A program made the position numbers and the translations under genes. From Ornatilinea apprima (GTDB lineage Bacteria > Chloroflexota > Anaerolineae > Anaerolineales > Anaerolineaceae): a stretch of 64,000 nt of DNA. The number at the start of each line of letters is the position of its first letter. Position 1 is the first letter of the stretch. Positions 1 to 8,211 of this stretch are shown here, piece by piece. The DNA lies in assembly GCF_001306115.1 (NCBI RefSeq), contig NZ_LGCL01000024.1:1-64000 (forward strand), read 5' to 3'. The notes under the pieces are model-generated. The model made no database searches. It saw only the letters and a program-made list of their open reading frames with translations, and was not told the origin of the DNA.

Positions 1-230
1 AGATTAGTTTCCGCTTGCTGGAATACCGCCGACAAGCCAGAGTCAACCTCACCAGCCAGGAAGGCCAGCGGCTGCGATCTGAGCGCTCCACGGAAGTGGA
101 AACGGTTTTCGGATGCATCAAACACAATATGGAATTCAGAAGATTCCATTTGAGAGGGTTGGATAAAGTCAATATTGAATGGGGTTTGATCAGTATTGCC
201 CATAATATGCGAAAATTGGCAGCCAGGTAG
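1..230 (+). mobile_element. IS1182-like transposase, C-terminal fragment (runs off the left edge)
   Basis: The reading frame is already open at base 3 and ends at the stop at 228-230, so only the last ~75 residues of a transposase are visible. The segment TEVETVFGCIKHNMEFRRFH, followed by an N-terminal-like GLDKVNIEWGLI and a HNMRKLA tail, is typical of the C-terminus of DDE transposases of the IS1182/IS4-like group (DDE_Tnp_1_6). The conserved Glu of the DDE triad is probably the one in STEVE. The inverted-repeat end at 281-313 closes the element. Whether the full gene is intact cannot be judged here. Confidence 0.75.
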
Positions 231-280
231 GCTACCAATTTTTTGTTTTTTCGTTTTTATTCGATTTGCAGCTAATTTTT

Positions 281-313
281 GGGGCTGTTTCCAAATTCTT
301 TAGAGACAGCCCC
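281..313. repeat. Right end of the IS: terminal inverted repeat / small palindrome
   Basis: GGGGCTGTTT at 281-290 and AGACAGCCCC at 304-313 form an imperfect inverted repeat about 50-80 bases past the transposase stop. The outer arm is probably the right terminal inverted repeat of the element. The left end lies outside the window, so the pairing and any target duplication cannot be checked. Confidence 0.55.
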
Positions 314-362
314 TAACGCAAACCGTTACGCGCTTTTGCTAGATGAAGAGGAGTTATGAGCC

Positions 363-722
363 ATGAATGACAAATCGAATCATCGGATTTTTGGAATGAA
401 ATTTGCCGATGTCTACCCGCTCTACGTTCAAAAAGCGGAACGCAAAAACCGCACAAAAGCCGAAGTTGACCAAATTATCTGCTGGTTGACGGGTTATGAC
501 CAGGCAGGGCTGCTGCAGCAAATTGAACAGGGTAATGATTTTGAAACCTTCTTTGCGCAAGCGCCGGCCTTTCATCCCAACAGTTCGCTGATCAAAGGCG
601 TTGTGTGCGGTGTGCGCGTGGAAGAAATCGAAGATCCACTGATGCAGAAAATTCGCTATCTGGACAAGCTCATCGACGAACTGGCGAAAGGCAAAGCAAT
701 CGAAAAGATTCTGCGCCAGTAA
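363..722 (+). CDS. DUF2200 family protein
   Basis: A 119-residue soluble protein matching the DUF2200 family (PF09966) along its whole length. Recognisable features are the start [20 protein letters not shown], the stretch [16 protein letters not shown], and a C-terminus [20 protein letters not shown]. No function is known for the family and no catalytic motif is evident. The ATG at 363 lies a few bases after GAAGAGGAG. It directly follows the IS end, and a CPBP protease follows 65 bp downstream, possibly on the same transcript. Confidence 0.85.
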   Translation: MNDKSNHRIFGMKFADVYPLYVQKAERKNRTKAEVDQIICWLTGYDQAGLLQQIEQGNDFETFFAQAPAFHPNSSLIKGVVCGVRVEEIEDPLMQKIRYLDKLIDELAKGKAIEKILRQ

Positions 723-787
723 TGGCTAAGCCCTTGGGTGGCGCTGGTCTGTTGCAATTTGGGTTCATCCATCTTGGAGATTTTTCT

Positions 788-1444
788 ATGAAGAACAATA
801 CTTTCTGGAAAATTCTGACCATCGTAGAGCTGATCGCCGCGGCGGCCATCATTCTGCTCGATGTTCTCATCCCAACCCTGCTCATCCTCGGTCTCATAAT
901 CATCTCGCTGCTCATCCGGCGCGAGCACATCCGTTCGCTGGGATTCAAACGCCCCCAATCCTGGCCGAAAATGCTGGGCTTTGTATTCCTCAGCGTCGTC
1001 TTCCTCCAGCTTTTTGATATTGGCGTGACCGTACCCATCCTGAACCGCCTGACCGGCAAGACGATCGATTACAGCGGATTCGCTCACCTCCAGGGCAATC
1101 TGGGGCAATTGGCTCTGCTCCTGGTGATTTCCTGGACGCTGGCCGCCCTGGGTGAGGAGATGGTCTATCGCGGCTATTTGCAAAAGCTGCTCACCGACTT
1201 GTTCGGCAGCGGCCTGCCCGGCATTCTGCTGACAGTGGGGGTTTCCAGCCTGTTATTTGGCCTGGCGCACACCGAGCAGGGTTTGGTTGGCGTTGTCGTA
1301 GCAACCTTCGACGCGCTGTTCTTCAGCTGGCTCAAGTACAAATTTGAGAACAACCTATGGGCTTCCATCCTGGCCCACGGTTTTTATAATTCCATTGGCG
1401 TCATCATTTTTTACTTCACCGGGCCAATTTATGGCCTTTGGTGA
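788..1444 (+). CDS. CPBP family intramembrane glutamic endopeptidase (CAAX/Abi type)
   Basis: A 218-residue integral membrane protein with about six hydrophobic segments. The CPBP signature EEMVYRGYL lies in the second half, followed by the FGLAHTEQG histidine motif and a last motif LAHGFYN, the usual order of the catalytic Glu, Arg and His residues. The frame is open back to 605, but that part overlaps the DUF2200 gene. The ATG at 788, 7 bases after GGAGA, fits the family length. Substrate is unknown; relatives cleave prenylated proteins or anti-sigma factors, or act in bacteriocin immunity. Two more CPBP genes occur at 19350 and 22637. Confidence 0.85.
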   Translation: MKNNTFWKILTIVELIAAAAIILLDVLIPTLLILGLIIISLLIRREHIRSLGFKRPQSWPKMLGFVFLSVVFLQLFDIGVTVPILNRLTGKTIDYSGFAHLQGNLGQLALLLVISWTLAALGEEMVYRGYLQKLLTDLFGSGLPGILLTVGVSSLLFGLAHTEQGLVGVVVATFDALFFSWLKYKFENNLWASILAHGFYNSIGVIIFYFTGPIYGLW

Positions 1445-1559
1445 GCATCATCCATAGGCCAAAAGGACATACAGCCGGGCGTCTCCCACGCCCCACAAAA
1501 AGACAGCGCAAACCGTTGGCCATCGCGGCCATGGGCAAACAAGCCATCGATCGATCAAC

Positions 1560-2111
1560 ATGAAAAAGCAGAAAGAAGTTTTTGAACTGAGGATTGAATC
1601 CCTGCGCGTTCTGGGAGAGTGGGCAGCCGCCTGCGCTGAGCGAGCGTTACCCATTTACGAAGAGCTGAATCAAGGTGATCCCCGCCCGCGTGCCGCGATT
1701 GACGGCATCCGAATCTTTGCCAGAGGCGGAAAACGAAGCGCCCAATTGCGGGTGCTCGCGCTGGACGCGTTTCGGGCAGCCCACGCAGCCAAAGACCCCG
1801 CCGCTTCCGCCGCCGCTCAAGCCGCCAGCCTGGCGGCGGCCTCCGCCTATACCCATCCCCTGGTGGACGTGCAGCAAACCGGCCACATTGTCGGCCCGGC
1901 AGCCTACGCCGCCCTGGCCATTGAGATCGACAATCAGCATGATCCCCTATTGGGCAATGCCGAAGTGCGCCGGGCCATTGAGCAAGCCCCCTTTGAAATC
2001 TGCGAGATACTGCTTAACATGCCCGCCAGAACCGCAGGCAAAAGCCGCCTGGATAAAATGATGTACGAGTTGGACCGGGGACTGCGTGACAAGTTCCCCA
2101 AGATGGGCTAA
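1560..2111 (+). CDS. Imm5-like putative immunity protein
   Basis: A 183-residue Ala-rich helical protein. The segments SLRVLGEWAAACAERALPIY, AAIDGIRIFARGGKRSAQLR and the Ala-rich run with HPLVDVQQTGHIVGPAAYAALA resemble the Imm5 family (PF14423), assigned by comparative genomics as immunity proteins of polymorphic toxins. Relatives are often annotated simply as 'putative immunity protein'. No toxin gene is adjacent. The family assignment is from recognition, not a search. The start at 1560 has no strong ribosome binding site. Confidence 0.55.
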   Translation: MKKQKEVFELRIESLRVLGEWAAACAERALPIYEELNQGDPRPRAAIDGIRIFARGGKRSAQLRVLALDAFRAAHAAKDPAASAAAQAASLAAASAYTHPLVDVQQTGHIVGPAAYAALAIEIDNQHDPLLGNAEVRRAIEQAPFEICEILLNMPARTAGKSRLDKMMYELDRGLRDKFPKMG

Positions 2112-2229
2112 TTCTCAACCCGGCAGGCAAACCGCACCGCGCGCGTATCGCACCAACCAGCCAGCGGTTGAACCTAATTCGGACAAAAACACTCTTGACA
2201 CGCATATTTATCGCGGGTACTATAAAATT

Positions 2230-2805
2230 ATGAATACCAAAACCAGCCCTCCCAACGTGTTGTCCCCCGAACAGGGTGAAGCGCTGCTCAAAACATTAAA
2301 AGCCCGCTTTGAGAAGAATATGCGCCGCCATCCAGGGGTTGCGTGGGCAGCCGTCCAGGCAAAACTGCAAGACAAGCCTGAAAAGTTGTGGTCGCTGAAC
2401 GAGATGGAGAGAACCGGCGGCGAACCAGACGTAACCGGCCAGGACGACCAGACCGGCGAAATCCTTTTTATCGACTGCTCGGCCGAGACCCCCGCAGGCC
2501 GTAGAAACCTGTGCTACGACGGCGAAGCCCTGCAGTCTCGCAAAGAAAACAAGCCGCAAGATTCCGCGCTGGACGTGGCCGCCGCCATGGGCATCGAGCT
2601 GCTCAGCGAAGAGCAGTACCGGGCGCTGCAGCAGTTGGGTGAATTCGACCTAAAAACCTCCAGCTGGCTCAAAACCCCGCCAGCCATCCGCAAACTCGGC
2701 GGGGCCATCTTCGGCGACCGGCGCTATGACCACGTCTTTGTCTATCACAACGGCGCGTCCTCTTACTACGCGGTCAGAGGCTTCCGCGGGTTGTTAAGAA
2801 TTTAG
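2230..2805 (+). CDS. DUF4256 family protein
   Basis: A 191-residue protein that follows the DUF4256 family (PF14066) closely from end to end. Landmarks are ALLKTLKARFEKNMRRHPGV, KLWSLNEMERTGGEPDV, DCSAETPAGRRNLCYDGEAL and a C-terminus with DRRYDHVFVYHNGASSYYA. Function is unknown; the conserved acidic and Arg residues suggest an enzyme or nucleic-acid role, but that is a guess. The frame is open back to 2086 across the end of the previous gene; the ATG at 2230 gives the family's normal N-terminus. Confidence 0.9.
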   Translation: MNTKTSPPNVLSPEQGEALLKTLKARFEKNMRRHPGVAWAAVQAKLQDKPEKLWSLNEMERTGGEPDVTGQDDQTGEILFIDCSAETPAGRRNLCYDGEALQSRKENKPQDSALDVAAAMGIELLSEEQYRALQQLGEFDLKTSSWLKTPPAIRKLGGAIFGDRRYDHVFVYHNGASSYYAVRGFRGLLRI

Positions 2806-2831
2806 GTTCATCAAAGGGAACCAGACCATTC

Positions 2832-2893
2832 GTAGGGTGCGTTCAATCTCGCGGTTTTTACACCACCGAGCGAAGCGAGCGGGATGAACGCAT
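2832..2893 (-). repeat. Dispersed GTAGGGTG/GAACGC palindromic repeat, inverted copy
   Basis: This intergenic stretch begins GTAGGGTGCGTTC and ends GATGAACGCAT, with a central GCGGTTTTT and CGAGCGAAGCGAGCGGG. It is the reverse orientation of the copy at 46809-46871 and of the unit repeated at 48147 and 49246-49764. It is palindromic at its ends and contains no gene. Confidence 0.75.
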
Positions 2894-2908
2894 CGTGATA
2901 AAACAGCG

Positions 2909-2935
2909 CGCGCCCTCCACATAATGGAGGGCGCG
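2909..2935. terminator. Bidirectional hairpin terminator between convergent genes
   Basis: CGCGCCCTCC at 2909-2918 pairs perfectly with GGAGGGCGCG at 2926-2935 around a 7-base loop. It lies between the DUF4256 gene and the convergent VOC gene. There is no long T-run, so termination strength is uncertain. Confidence 0.6.
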
Positions 2936-2957
2936 TTATGATTCCAAGAATGTTTCC

Positions 2958-3326
2958 CTACTTCGCCTGGAAAAACTGCACGCTCAAGCCGTTGGGGTCC
3001 TTGACCGTGAAGAATTTTGAAGCGGGCGTTTCAATGGGTCCGCTGTGCACGGGAATATTTTTGCTTTTGACCGTTTCCAGCATCGCGTCCAAAGACTCGA
3101 CCGCGAAGCCAAGCGACACAAAATCACCGTGCTGCACCGCGCTTTGGCTGCTGTCGGCCAGCAGTTCCACCGTGGTTTCACCCTCCACGCCGTTGCCCAA
3201 AAACGCCAGTTCCATACCCGGCCCCGCCGCAAACCGCCGCAGGAGCTTCAGCCCCACCAGTTCGGTATAAAAAGCAATCGATTCATCCAGATGGGTTACA
3301 TAGATGGTTGTCCATAAGAATTTCAT
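2958..3326 (-). CDS. VOC family (glyoxalase-like) protein
   Basis: A 122-residue single-domain vicinal-oxygen-chelate protein with the usual two beta-alpha-beta-beta-beta halves. It begins MKFLWTTIYVTHLDESIAFY and ends KDPNGLSVQFFQAK, where the Asp-Pro-Asn-Gly turn is family-typical. Members are dioxygenases, isomerases or antibiotic-binding proteins; the substrate cannot be told. The ATG at 3326 was chosen over an upstream one because it starts the first beta strand and leaves a promoter region shared with the divergent regulator at 3435. Confidence 0.85.
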   Translation of the reverse strand: MKFLWTTIYVTHLDESIAFYTELVGLKLLRRFAAGPGMELAFLGNGVEGETTVELLADSSQSAVQHGDFVSLGFAVESLDAMLETVKSKNIPVHSGPIETPASKFFTVKDPNGLSVQFFQAK

Positions 3327-3434
3327 GTTGTTTCTCCATTCAAGTCGAATATCTAGAATGAGGATAATCCTGGTTGTTGGCGCTTGCAAGGAGTGAATTT
3401 ATGCTAGTATAAATTGTAATAGGCAGGAGGGACG

Positions 3435-4277
3435 ATGGTCGCGAACAACGAAAAACTTCGCCACAGAGAACTGGCCGGTTTCTTAAAAACACGCAGGGCA
3501 AAGATTCTCCCCTCGCAGGTGGGGCTGGCTGCCGCCGCGCGCCGGCGCACGCCCGGCCTGCGCCGGGAAGAAGTCGCCCAGCTGGCAGGCGTCAGCCTGA
3601 CCTGGTACACCTGGCTCGAACAGGGAAGGCCCATTCAAGTCTCGGCCCAGGTGGTCGAAAGCCTGTGCAGGGTGCTGCTGCTGGACAGGCAGGAACGCAG
3701 CCACCTGTACCTGCTGGCCAATCAGCCGCTCCCGGCAGACATACCGGCCTACCCGAGCGTGGTCAGCCCCATTCTGCAGCATGTGCTGGATAGTTTCGAG
3801 ATCTGCCCGGCCTTCATCGCCGACCAGCGCTGGAATGTGATCGCCTGGAACGAGGCGGCGCGTTTCATCTTTGGCGATTTCACCGAAATGAACGCCCGCC
3901 AGCGCAACATCGTCTGGGGAATGTTCACCGACCCGTATTACCGGCAGTTATACGCCCATTGGGACGCGCACGCCAAGAGCCTGATGGGGCGTTTCCGCTC
4001 CACCTGTGGGAAGTACATTGAGGACGCCTGGCTGAACCAGTTCATCGAAGACCTGAAAGCCGAAAGTCCGGAATTCAACTTGTGGTGGCCTTTGCACGAA
4101 GTGCACTATGACAGCAGCATTTTCAAACAATTCAACCACCCCAAAGCCGGCGCGTTGGAATTTGAAAGCAGCAGTTTTGATGTGCCGGACCATTCCGGAT
4201 TGAAGCTTTTTGTGCACGTCCCCGTCCCCGCCAGCGACACCGCCGCCAAAATGAAAAGGTGGCTGGGAGAGGGGTAA
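3435..4277 (+). CDS. Helix-turn-helix regulator with MmyB-like ligand domain
   Basis: A 280-residue regulator. Residues ~8-90 are an XRE-type HTH with the family-specific stretch RRRTPGLRREEVAQLAGVSL and the WYTWLEQGR recognition region. Residues ~110-270 form the MmyB-like PAS-related ligand-binding domain (PF17765), with motifs like WNEAA and a MFTDPYYRQLY-type segment. AGGAGG lies 4 bases before the ATG at 3435. It is divergent from the VOC gene at 2958-3326, so it probably controls that gene, itself, or both; the effector is unknown. Confidence 0.88.
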   Translation: MVANNEKLRHRELAGFLKTRRAKILPSQVGLAAAARRRTPGLRREEVAQLAGVSLTWYTWLEQGRPIQVSAQVVESLCRVLLLDRQERSHLYLLANQPLPADIPAYPSVVSPILQHVLDSFEICPAFIADQRWNVIAWNEAARFIFGDFTEMNARQRNIVWGMFTDPYYRQLYAHWDAHAKSLMGRFRSTCGKYIEDAWLNQFIEDLKAESPEFNLWWPLHEVHYDSSIFKQFNHPKAGALEFESSSFDVPDHSGLKLFVHVPVPASDTAAKMKRWLGEG

Positions 4278-4328
4278 ATCTGCGCGCGGTTGCGGGGCAA
4301 ACGGGTGGGACTGATATAAAGCAAGATG

Positions 4329-4410
4329 GTGGGTTGGCTGCGTTGGATATGCCGCTCAGCATCGCGGGCGCGTCCATCTCACCGCGGATTCGCAGCCAAC
4401 GCCACCCTAC
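4329..4410. repeat. Imperfect palindrome ending in CACCCTAC, intergenic
   Basis: GTGGGTTGGCTGCG at 4329-4342 is matched by CGCAGCCAACGCCAC at 4391-4405, and the element ends CACCCTAC at 4403-4410. This resembles the ends of the two repeat families at 31-32 kb and 46-50 kb but has a different body. The rest of the 4278-4495 gap holds nothing recognisable. Confidence 0.45.
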
Positions 4411-4495
4411 CGCTTGCGGGGATTTTGGACGCGGGTATAATCAAAACGGCAACGCAAAGAAAAACCCACCCACACCCTAAAGAATCGAGCAACCT

Positions 4496-5014
4496 ATGAC
4501 CATCCCCAACCTTCTCATTCGAGACGAAACCCAGGCCGATGCCGCCGCCATCAGCGATGTTACCATCGCGGCCTTTGAGACCCTGGAGATCAGCAGTCAC
4601 ACCGAGCAGTTCATTGTCACAGCCCTGCGGCGCGCGGGGGCGTTGAGCCTTTCGCTGGTCGCCGAACTGGACGGCCGTGTGGTGGGGCATATCGCCTTTT
4701 CGCCCGTAACAATGTCTGACGGCACGTCGGGCTGGTACGGGCTGGGGCCGGTCTCGGTGCTGCCAGAACTGCAGCGCGCGGGCATTGGCAAAGCCCTCAT
4801 CCGCGCGGGGCTGGCGCGCCTCAAAGAGATGGGCGCGCGCGGCTGCTGCCTGGTGGGACACCCCGATTACTACCGCAAATTCGGCTTCGAGAACGCGGAC
4901 GGCCTCGCGCTGGAGGGCGTGCCGCCCGAAGTGTTCTTCGCCCTGTCGTTCGACGGCCATATTCCCCAGGGCACGGTTACTTTCCACGAGGGCTTCGCGG
5001 CCGCCGGAGAATAA
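4496..5014 (+). CDS. GNAT family N-acetyltransferase (YhbS-like)
   Basis: A 172-residue GCN5-related acetyltransferase. The acetyl-CoA pyrophosphate loop is visible as VLPELQRAGIGKALIRAGL (Q/R-x-x-G-x-G/A), preceded by the VVGHIAFSPV strand and followed by GHPDYYRKFGFENA, which is typical of the YhbS subgroup. The acceptor substrate cannot be inferred. The next gene starts 32 bp downstream, so the two may be cotranscribed. Confidence 0.88.
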   Translation: MTIPNLLIRDETQADAAAISDVTIAAFETLEISSHTEQFIVTALRRAGALSLSLVAELDGRVVGHIAFSPVTMSDGTSGWYGLGPVSVLPELQRAGIGKALIRAGLARLKEMGARGCCLVGHPDYYRKFGFENADGLALEGVPPEVFFALSFDGHIPQGTVTFHEGFAAAGE

Positions 5015-5046
5015 ACGCAAATGCATGTGAGAACAGGAGGTTCGCT

Positions 5047-5619
5047 GTGGCTCGCCTGATCTACTCAGCCCTCTCCTCCCTGGACGGCTACATCGAAGAT
5101 GCTGACGGCCATTTTGACTGGGCCGCGCCAGATGAGGAGGTGCATGGCTTTATCAACAATCTCGAGCGCGCGGCCGGCATGTACCTCTTTGGACGCCGCA
5201 TGTATGAAACCATGCAGGTCTGGGAGACTGACCCCAGCCTGGCGGCCGGATCCCCGCTGCTGGGTGATTTCGCGCGCATCTGGCAGGCCGCCGAGAAAAT
5301 CGTCTACTCCACCACCCTGCCGTCGCCATCCACGCGCAAGACGCGCATCGAGCGCACCTTCGACCCGCAGGCAATCCGGCAGATGAAAGCGACAACCGAC
5401 AAAGACATTCTCATCGGCGGTCCCAACCTGGCCGCGCAGGCTCTGCGGGCCGGTCTGGTCGACGAGTACCAGCTCTTCCTCGCGCCCGTCATCGTCGGGG
5501 GCGGGAAAGCATGCCTGCCAAACCATCTTCGATTGGATTTGGAGCTGTTGGAAGAACGCCGCTTTGACAGCGGCATGGTTTTTCTGCGCTATCGGGTGAA
5601 GCCCGCCGCGGGCGGGTGA
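5047..5619 (+). CDS. Dihydrofolate reductase family protein (RibD C-terminal-like)
   Basis: A 190-residue RibD_C/YwjB-type protein. It begins with SALSSLDGYIEDADGHFDWA, has FGRRMYETMQVWE and later KDILIGGPNLAAQALRAGLV then APVIVGGGKA, the NADPH-binding and active-site pattern of this group. These proteins share the DHFR fold but usually are not folate enzymes; the true substrate is unknown. Translation starts with GTG at 5047, supported by ACAGGAGG 6 bases upstream; there is no ATG near the domain start. Confidence 0.88.
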   Translation: MARLIYSALSSLDGYIEDADGHFDWAAPDEEVHGFINNLERAAGMYLFGRRMYETMQVWETDPSLAAGSPLLGDFARIWQAAEKIVYSTTLPSPSTRKTRIERTFDPQAIRQMKATTDKDILIGGPNLAAQALRAGLVDEYQLFLAPVIVGGGKACLPNHLRLDLELLEERRFDSGMVFLRYRVKPAAGG

Positions 5620-5696
5620 CCTTCCGCTCAATCAAGTCTCAGGGCGGCCTTGAACGTGGCTCTCTCATGAATGCAGCACACCTGGAGGAAATGGAT

Positions 5697-6176
5697 ATGG
5701 TAACCTATATTGGCCCGCTGATGGTGGTGGAAGACATGGCCCGCGCGCGTGGCTTTTATGAAGATCTGCTGGGGCAAAAAGTTAAATTCGATTTTGGGGA
5801 AAACGTGCAGTTTGAGGGCGGTTTTTCCCTGCACCTCAAAGCGCATTTTCAAGCCCTGCTGGGGGGCGCGGAAACATTCCCCGTCTGCCGCCGCGCGCAT
5901 TGGGGGGAAATCTATTTTGAGCTGGACGATCTCGAAACGCTCTTCCAGCGCCTCAGCAACGCGCGAGTGGAGTTCATCCATGCCATCCGCGAGCAGCCCT
6001 GGGGGCAGCGTGTGATGCGCTTCTACGACCCCGACGGCCACATCATCGAGGTTGGCGAGTCGCTGCAGGCCGTGGTCTGGCGATTCTATCAGCAGGGCCT
6101 GCCCATCGAGCAGATCAGCGAGAAAAGCGCCATGCCGCGCGCGTTTGTTGAGCAGGTCATTCGCGAGCGCAGTTAA
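5697..6176 (+). CDS. VOC family protein
   Basis: A 159-residue glyoxalase/bleomycin-resistance fold protein: IGPLMVVEDMARARGFYEDL at the start, and RVMRFYDPDGHIIEVGE carrying the conserved metal-ligand Glu region. A C-terminal helical extension of ~25 residues (EQISEKSAMPRAFVEQVI) is less usual. Three in-frame ATGs lie at 5667, 5691 and 5697; GGAGG at 5684-5688 fits only the last (8-base spacing). It closes the run of genes starting at 4496. Confidence 0.82.
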   Translation: MVTYIGPLMVVEDMARARGFYEDLLGQKVKFDFGENVQFEGGFSLHLKAHFQALLGGAETFPVCRRAHWGEIYFELDDLETLFQRLSNARVEFIHAIREQPWGQRVMRFYDPDGHIIEVGESLQAVVWRFYQQGLPIEQISEKSAMPRAFVEQVIRERS

Positions 6177-6184
6177 AAAGGAAA

Positions 6185-6203
6185 GGCGGGCCGCTGGCCC
6201 GCC
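6185..6203 (-). terminator. Hairpin terminator for the minus-strand pair at 6211-8211
   Basis: GGCGGGCC at 6185-6192 pairs with GGCCCGCC at 6196-6203 with a 3-base loop. On the minus strand it is followed by TTTCCTTTTT, the form of an intrinsic terminator. It also faces the end of the plus-strand VOC gene. Confidence 0.7.
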
Positions 6204-6210
6204 CGGTCAA

Positions 6211-7245
6211 TCACGCCAGCGGAATGAAGATCTCCGTTTCCAGCTTCTCCGGCGCGGTCACCCGCGGATCGTTCAGGTAGCATTCATAGCTCGGCCCGGC
6301 TGCCGCGCGCCCATTGGCCTTCAGCCACTGCTCCAGCGCCACGCGCGCCTGGGGCAGGTGATCATAAGGTCCCACATGCAGGCAGCGCACCCATTGGCCG
6401 CCCGGCAGCGGGCTGGCGATGATCCGGCCGTTCCCCTCCACGCCGTCTCCAAAAGGCAGGCCAATTTCCACATCCAGCAGGCTGCCGTCCAATCCGTGAT
6501 AGGCCACAAACAGCGCGCCGGTGGGCGCGCGGCCTTTTTGCAAGGCATATTGGTAAATGGCCGCCGCACATTCGCCGATGGCCGCGGGCAGGCCAGCCGG
6601 TTCCACCCGCGATCGAATAGACAGGGCGGGCTGGGGGGGACGTTCCACAAGAGTGCATGAAGTAACCGCGGACGCTTTGGGCTGATACTGCTTGCCCACC
6701 TGCCAGGCCGCTCCCATATCCGCCCCCAGGGCGCGGTAGCGATTCTCCAGGCCGGCAAACAGCAGCGGATTGGCTTTAAGAGTATCCAGGCGGCCGTTCT
6801 CACCCGCCACGGCTTCATTAACATAAACCTGCACCACCTCGCCAAAATAGACCGTGTCCATCTCAAATTCCACCTGCTGCCCGGTATAGCGGCACTCGCA
6901 GGTGATCGGAAACTCCGCGATCATCGGCGCGCTGCCCAGCTCGCCATAAAATGTGTTGAACATAGCGGATTTATCCACGCTCTTCCCGCTGACCAGCCCG
7001 CAGTAGTCGGTTTCAACCACAAAATCCGCCGAAGGCACGTTGATGCTGAATGATCCGTTCTCCAGAATGCCTCTGGTGGTGTGGTGATTTTTACTGAGTC
7101 CCACATACATCACTGCCGGTCGATAGTTCACGCCGTTGACAAAACCCACCGCCGCATAATTGGGCTTGCCGTTCACATTCGCGCCCACCAGCACAATCGG
7201 CACCACCGGCAGCGGGTTGTACGCGCCTGTTTTTAACATTCCCAT
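6211..7245 (-). CDS. Flavin reductase domain fused to a GyrI-like effector-binding domain
   Basis: A 344-residue two-domain protein. Residues ~1-190 are a flavoredoxin-type flavin reductase (FMN-binding split barrel): PVVPIVLVGANVNGKPNYAA at the start, then GLSKNHHTTRGILENGSFSI. Residues ~205-344 match the GyrI/AraC-E effector-binding fold, with IGECAAAIYQYALQKG, YHGLDGSLLDVEIGLPF and a terminal ETEIFIPLA. AAGGAG precedes the ATG at 7245. It follows the AraC-GyrI gene by 54 bp on the same strand, and that gene ends in the same type of domain, so enzyme and regulator probably bind the same ligand. Confidence 0.8.
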   Translation of the reverse strand: MGMLKTGAYNPLPVVPIVLVGANVNGKPNYAAVGFVNGVNYRPAVMYVGLSKNHHTTRGILENGSFSINVPSADFVVETDYCGLVSGKSVDKSAMFNTFYGELGSAPMIAEFPITCECRYTGQQVEFEMDTVYFGEVVQVYVNEAVAGENGRLDTLKANPLLFAGLENRYRALGADMGAAWQVGKQYQPKASAVTSCTLVERPPQPALSIRSRVEPAGLPAAIGECAAAIYQYALQKGRAPTGALFVAYHGLDGSLLDVEIGLPFGDGVEGNGRIIASPLPGGQWVRCLHVGPYDHLPQARVALEQWLKANGRAAAGPSYECYLNDPRVTAPEKLETEIFIPLA

Positions 7246-7299
7246 TTCTTTTTCTCCTTTTCAATCCCGCCTGGCGTTGAGCATCCGGGCGGCTGTTGG

Positions 7300-8211
7300 T
7301 TAAGCTTCGCTTTTCAAGGGAATGCAGATGTCAAAAATCCATTTCCCCTGCGGGTGCTGCGCGGCGTCGTTATGGTAGCGCTCGTAACAGGGCGCGTCGC
7401 TGCTCTCGTAACCGCTGCCGCACAGCCACAAGTAGGCGTCTTCCCAGGCCTGCTGGATCTCGGACGGCGGGCGCTCAAAATAGCACAGCGCGTACAGCCC
7501 GGCCGGAATGGTCTGGATAAACACCTGCCCTTCCGGCGCGGTTCCCGCGGGCACAAGGTTGCAGGCATCGAAGCGGCAGCGGTCGGGCGGGGTTACCTCC
7601 GGGTTATCCCAATAGATGGCCAGCACCGTCCCTTCCCCCACAACATTGCGCGGGGCCGCCCAACGCATCAGCTCCGCGAAGCCTGCCCCGCACACTTCGG
7701 GGATGTAAGGGCCAATCTTACGCACATACGCCACCGTGAGAGCCGGCATCGCGGCAACGTCCACCCGCATGGCCGCCCTGCTTTCGCCGCGCGGCGCGTC
7801 CCTCAAAAGCCTGTCAACATCATACACCGCCCGCAGAGACGGCGCGTTTTCATTCTTGCCGGGGATGTTTCCAATCTTGCTTTTGCGGTATTGCGAAGGC
7901 GTTACGCCAAAATGCTGGCGAAAGGCCTTGGCGAAATTTTGCGAGCTGGAGAAACCGCAGTTGAGCGCGACGGTGGTGATATCACTAAACTGGGCGGAGA
8001 GCAGGCGGTTGGCGGCCAGCTCCAGGCGCAGGCGGCGGGTAAAGTCGGCCACCGTCTCACCTACCACCGCCTTAAAAATGCGGTGAAAATGGAAGCGGGA
8101 AAAAGCAGCGCTTTCGGCGATCTCCTCCAAAGAGAGCTCCCGCTCAATGTTGCGGCTGATGAAATTCATGGCGCGGCAAACGCGCTCCTGATACTCCTTC
8201 GTGGTGGGCAT
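7300..8211 (-). CDS. AraC family regulator with GyrI-like ligand-binding domain
   Basis: A 303-residue regulator. Residues ~8-105 contain two HTH motifs in AraC arrangement (AMNFISRNIERELSLEEIAE; AFRQHFGVTPSQYRKSK). Residues ~145-303 are a GyrI-like effector domain with PALTVAYVRKIGPY, TIPAGLYALCYFE and the final IFDICIPLKSEA. Members such as Rob and SoxS-linked proteins sense amphipathic compounds. The frame is open to 8349, but the ATG at 8211 follows GGAGAAGGA and starts the first HTH helix. It likely heads a two-gene operon with the flavin reductase-GyrI fusion. Confidence 0.87.
   Translation of the reverse strand: MPTTKEYQERVCRAMNFISRNIERELSLEEIAESAAFSRFHFHRIFKAVVGETVADFTRRLRLELAANRLLSAQFSDITTVALNCGFSSSQNFAKAFRQHFGVTPSQYRKSKIGNIPGKNENAPSLRAVYDVDRLLRDAPRGESRAAMRVDVAAMPALTVAYVRKIGPYIPEVCGAGFAELMRWAAPRNVVGEGTVLAIYWDNPEVTPPDRCRFDACNLVPAGTAPEGQVFIQTIPAGLYALCYFERPPSEIQQAWEDAYLWLCGSGYESSDAPCYERYHNDAAQHPQGKWIFDICIPLKSEA

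Noticed and set aside
4259-4480. 73-codon open frame after the MmyB-type regulator
   Set aside because: Overlaps the regulator's end and runs through a palindromic repeat; no protein-like content.
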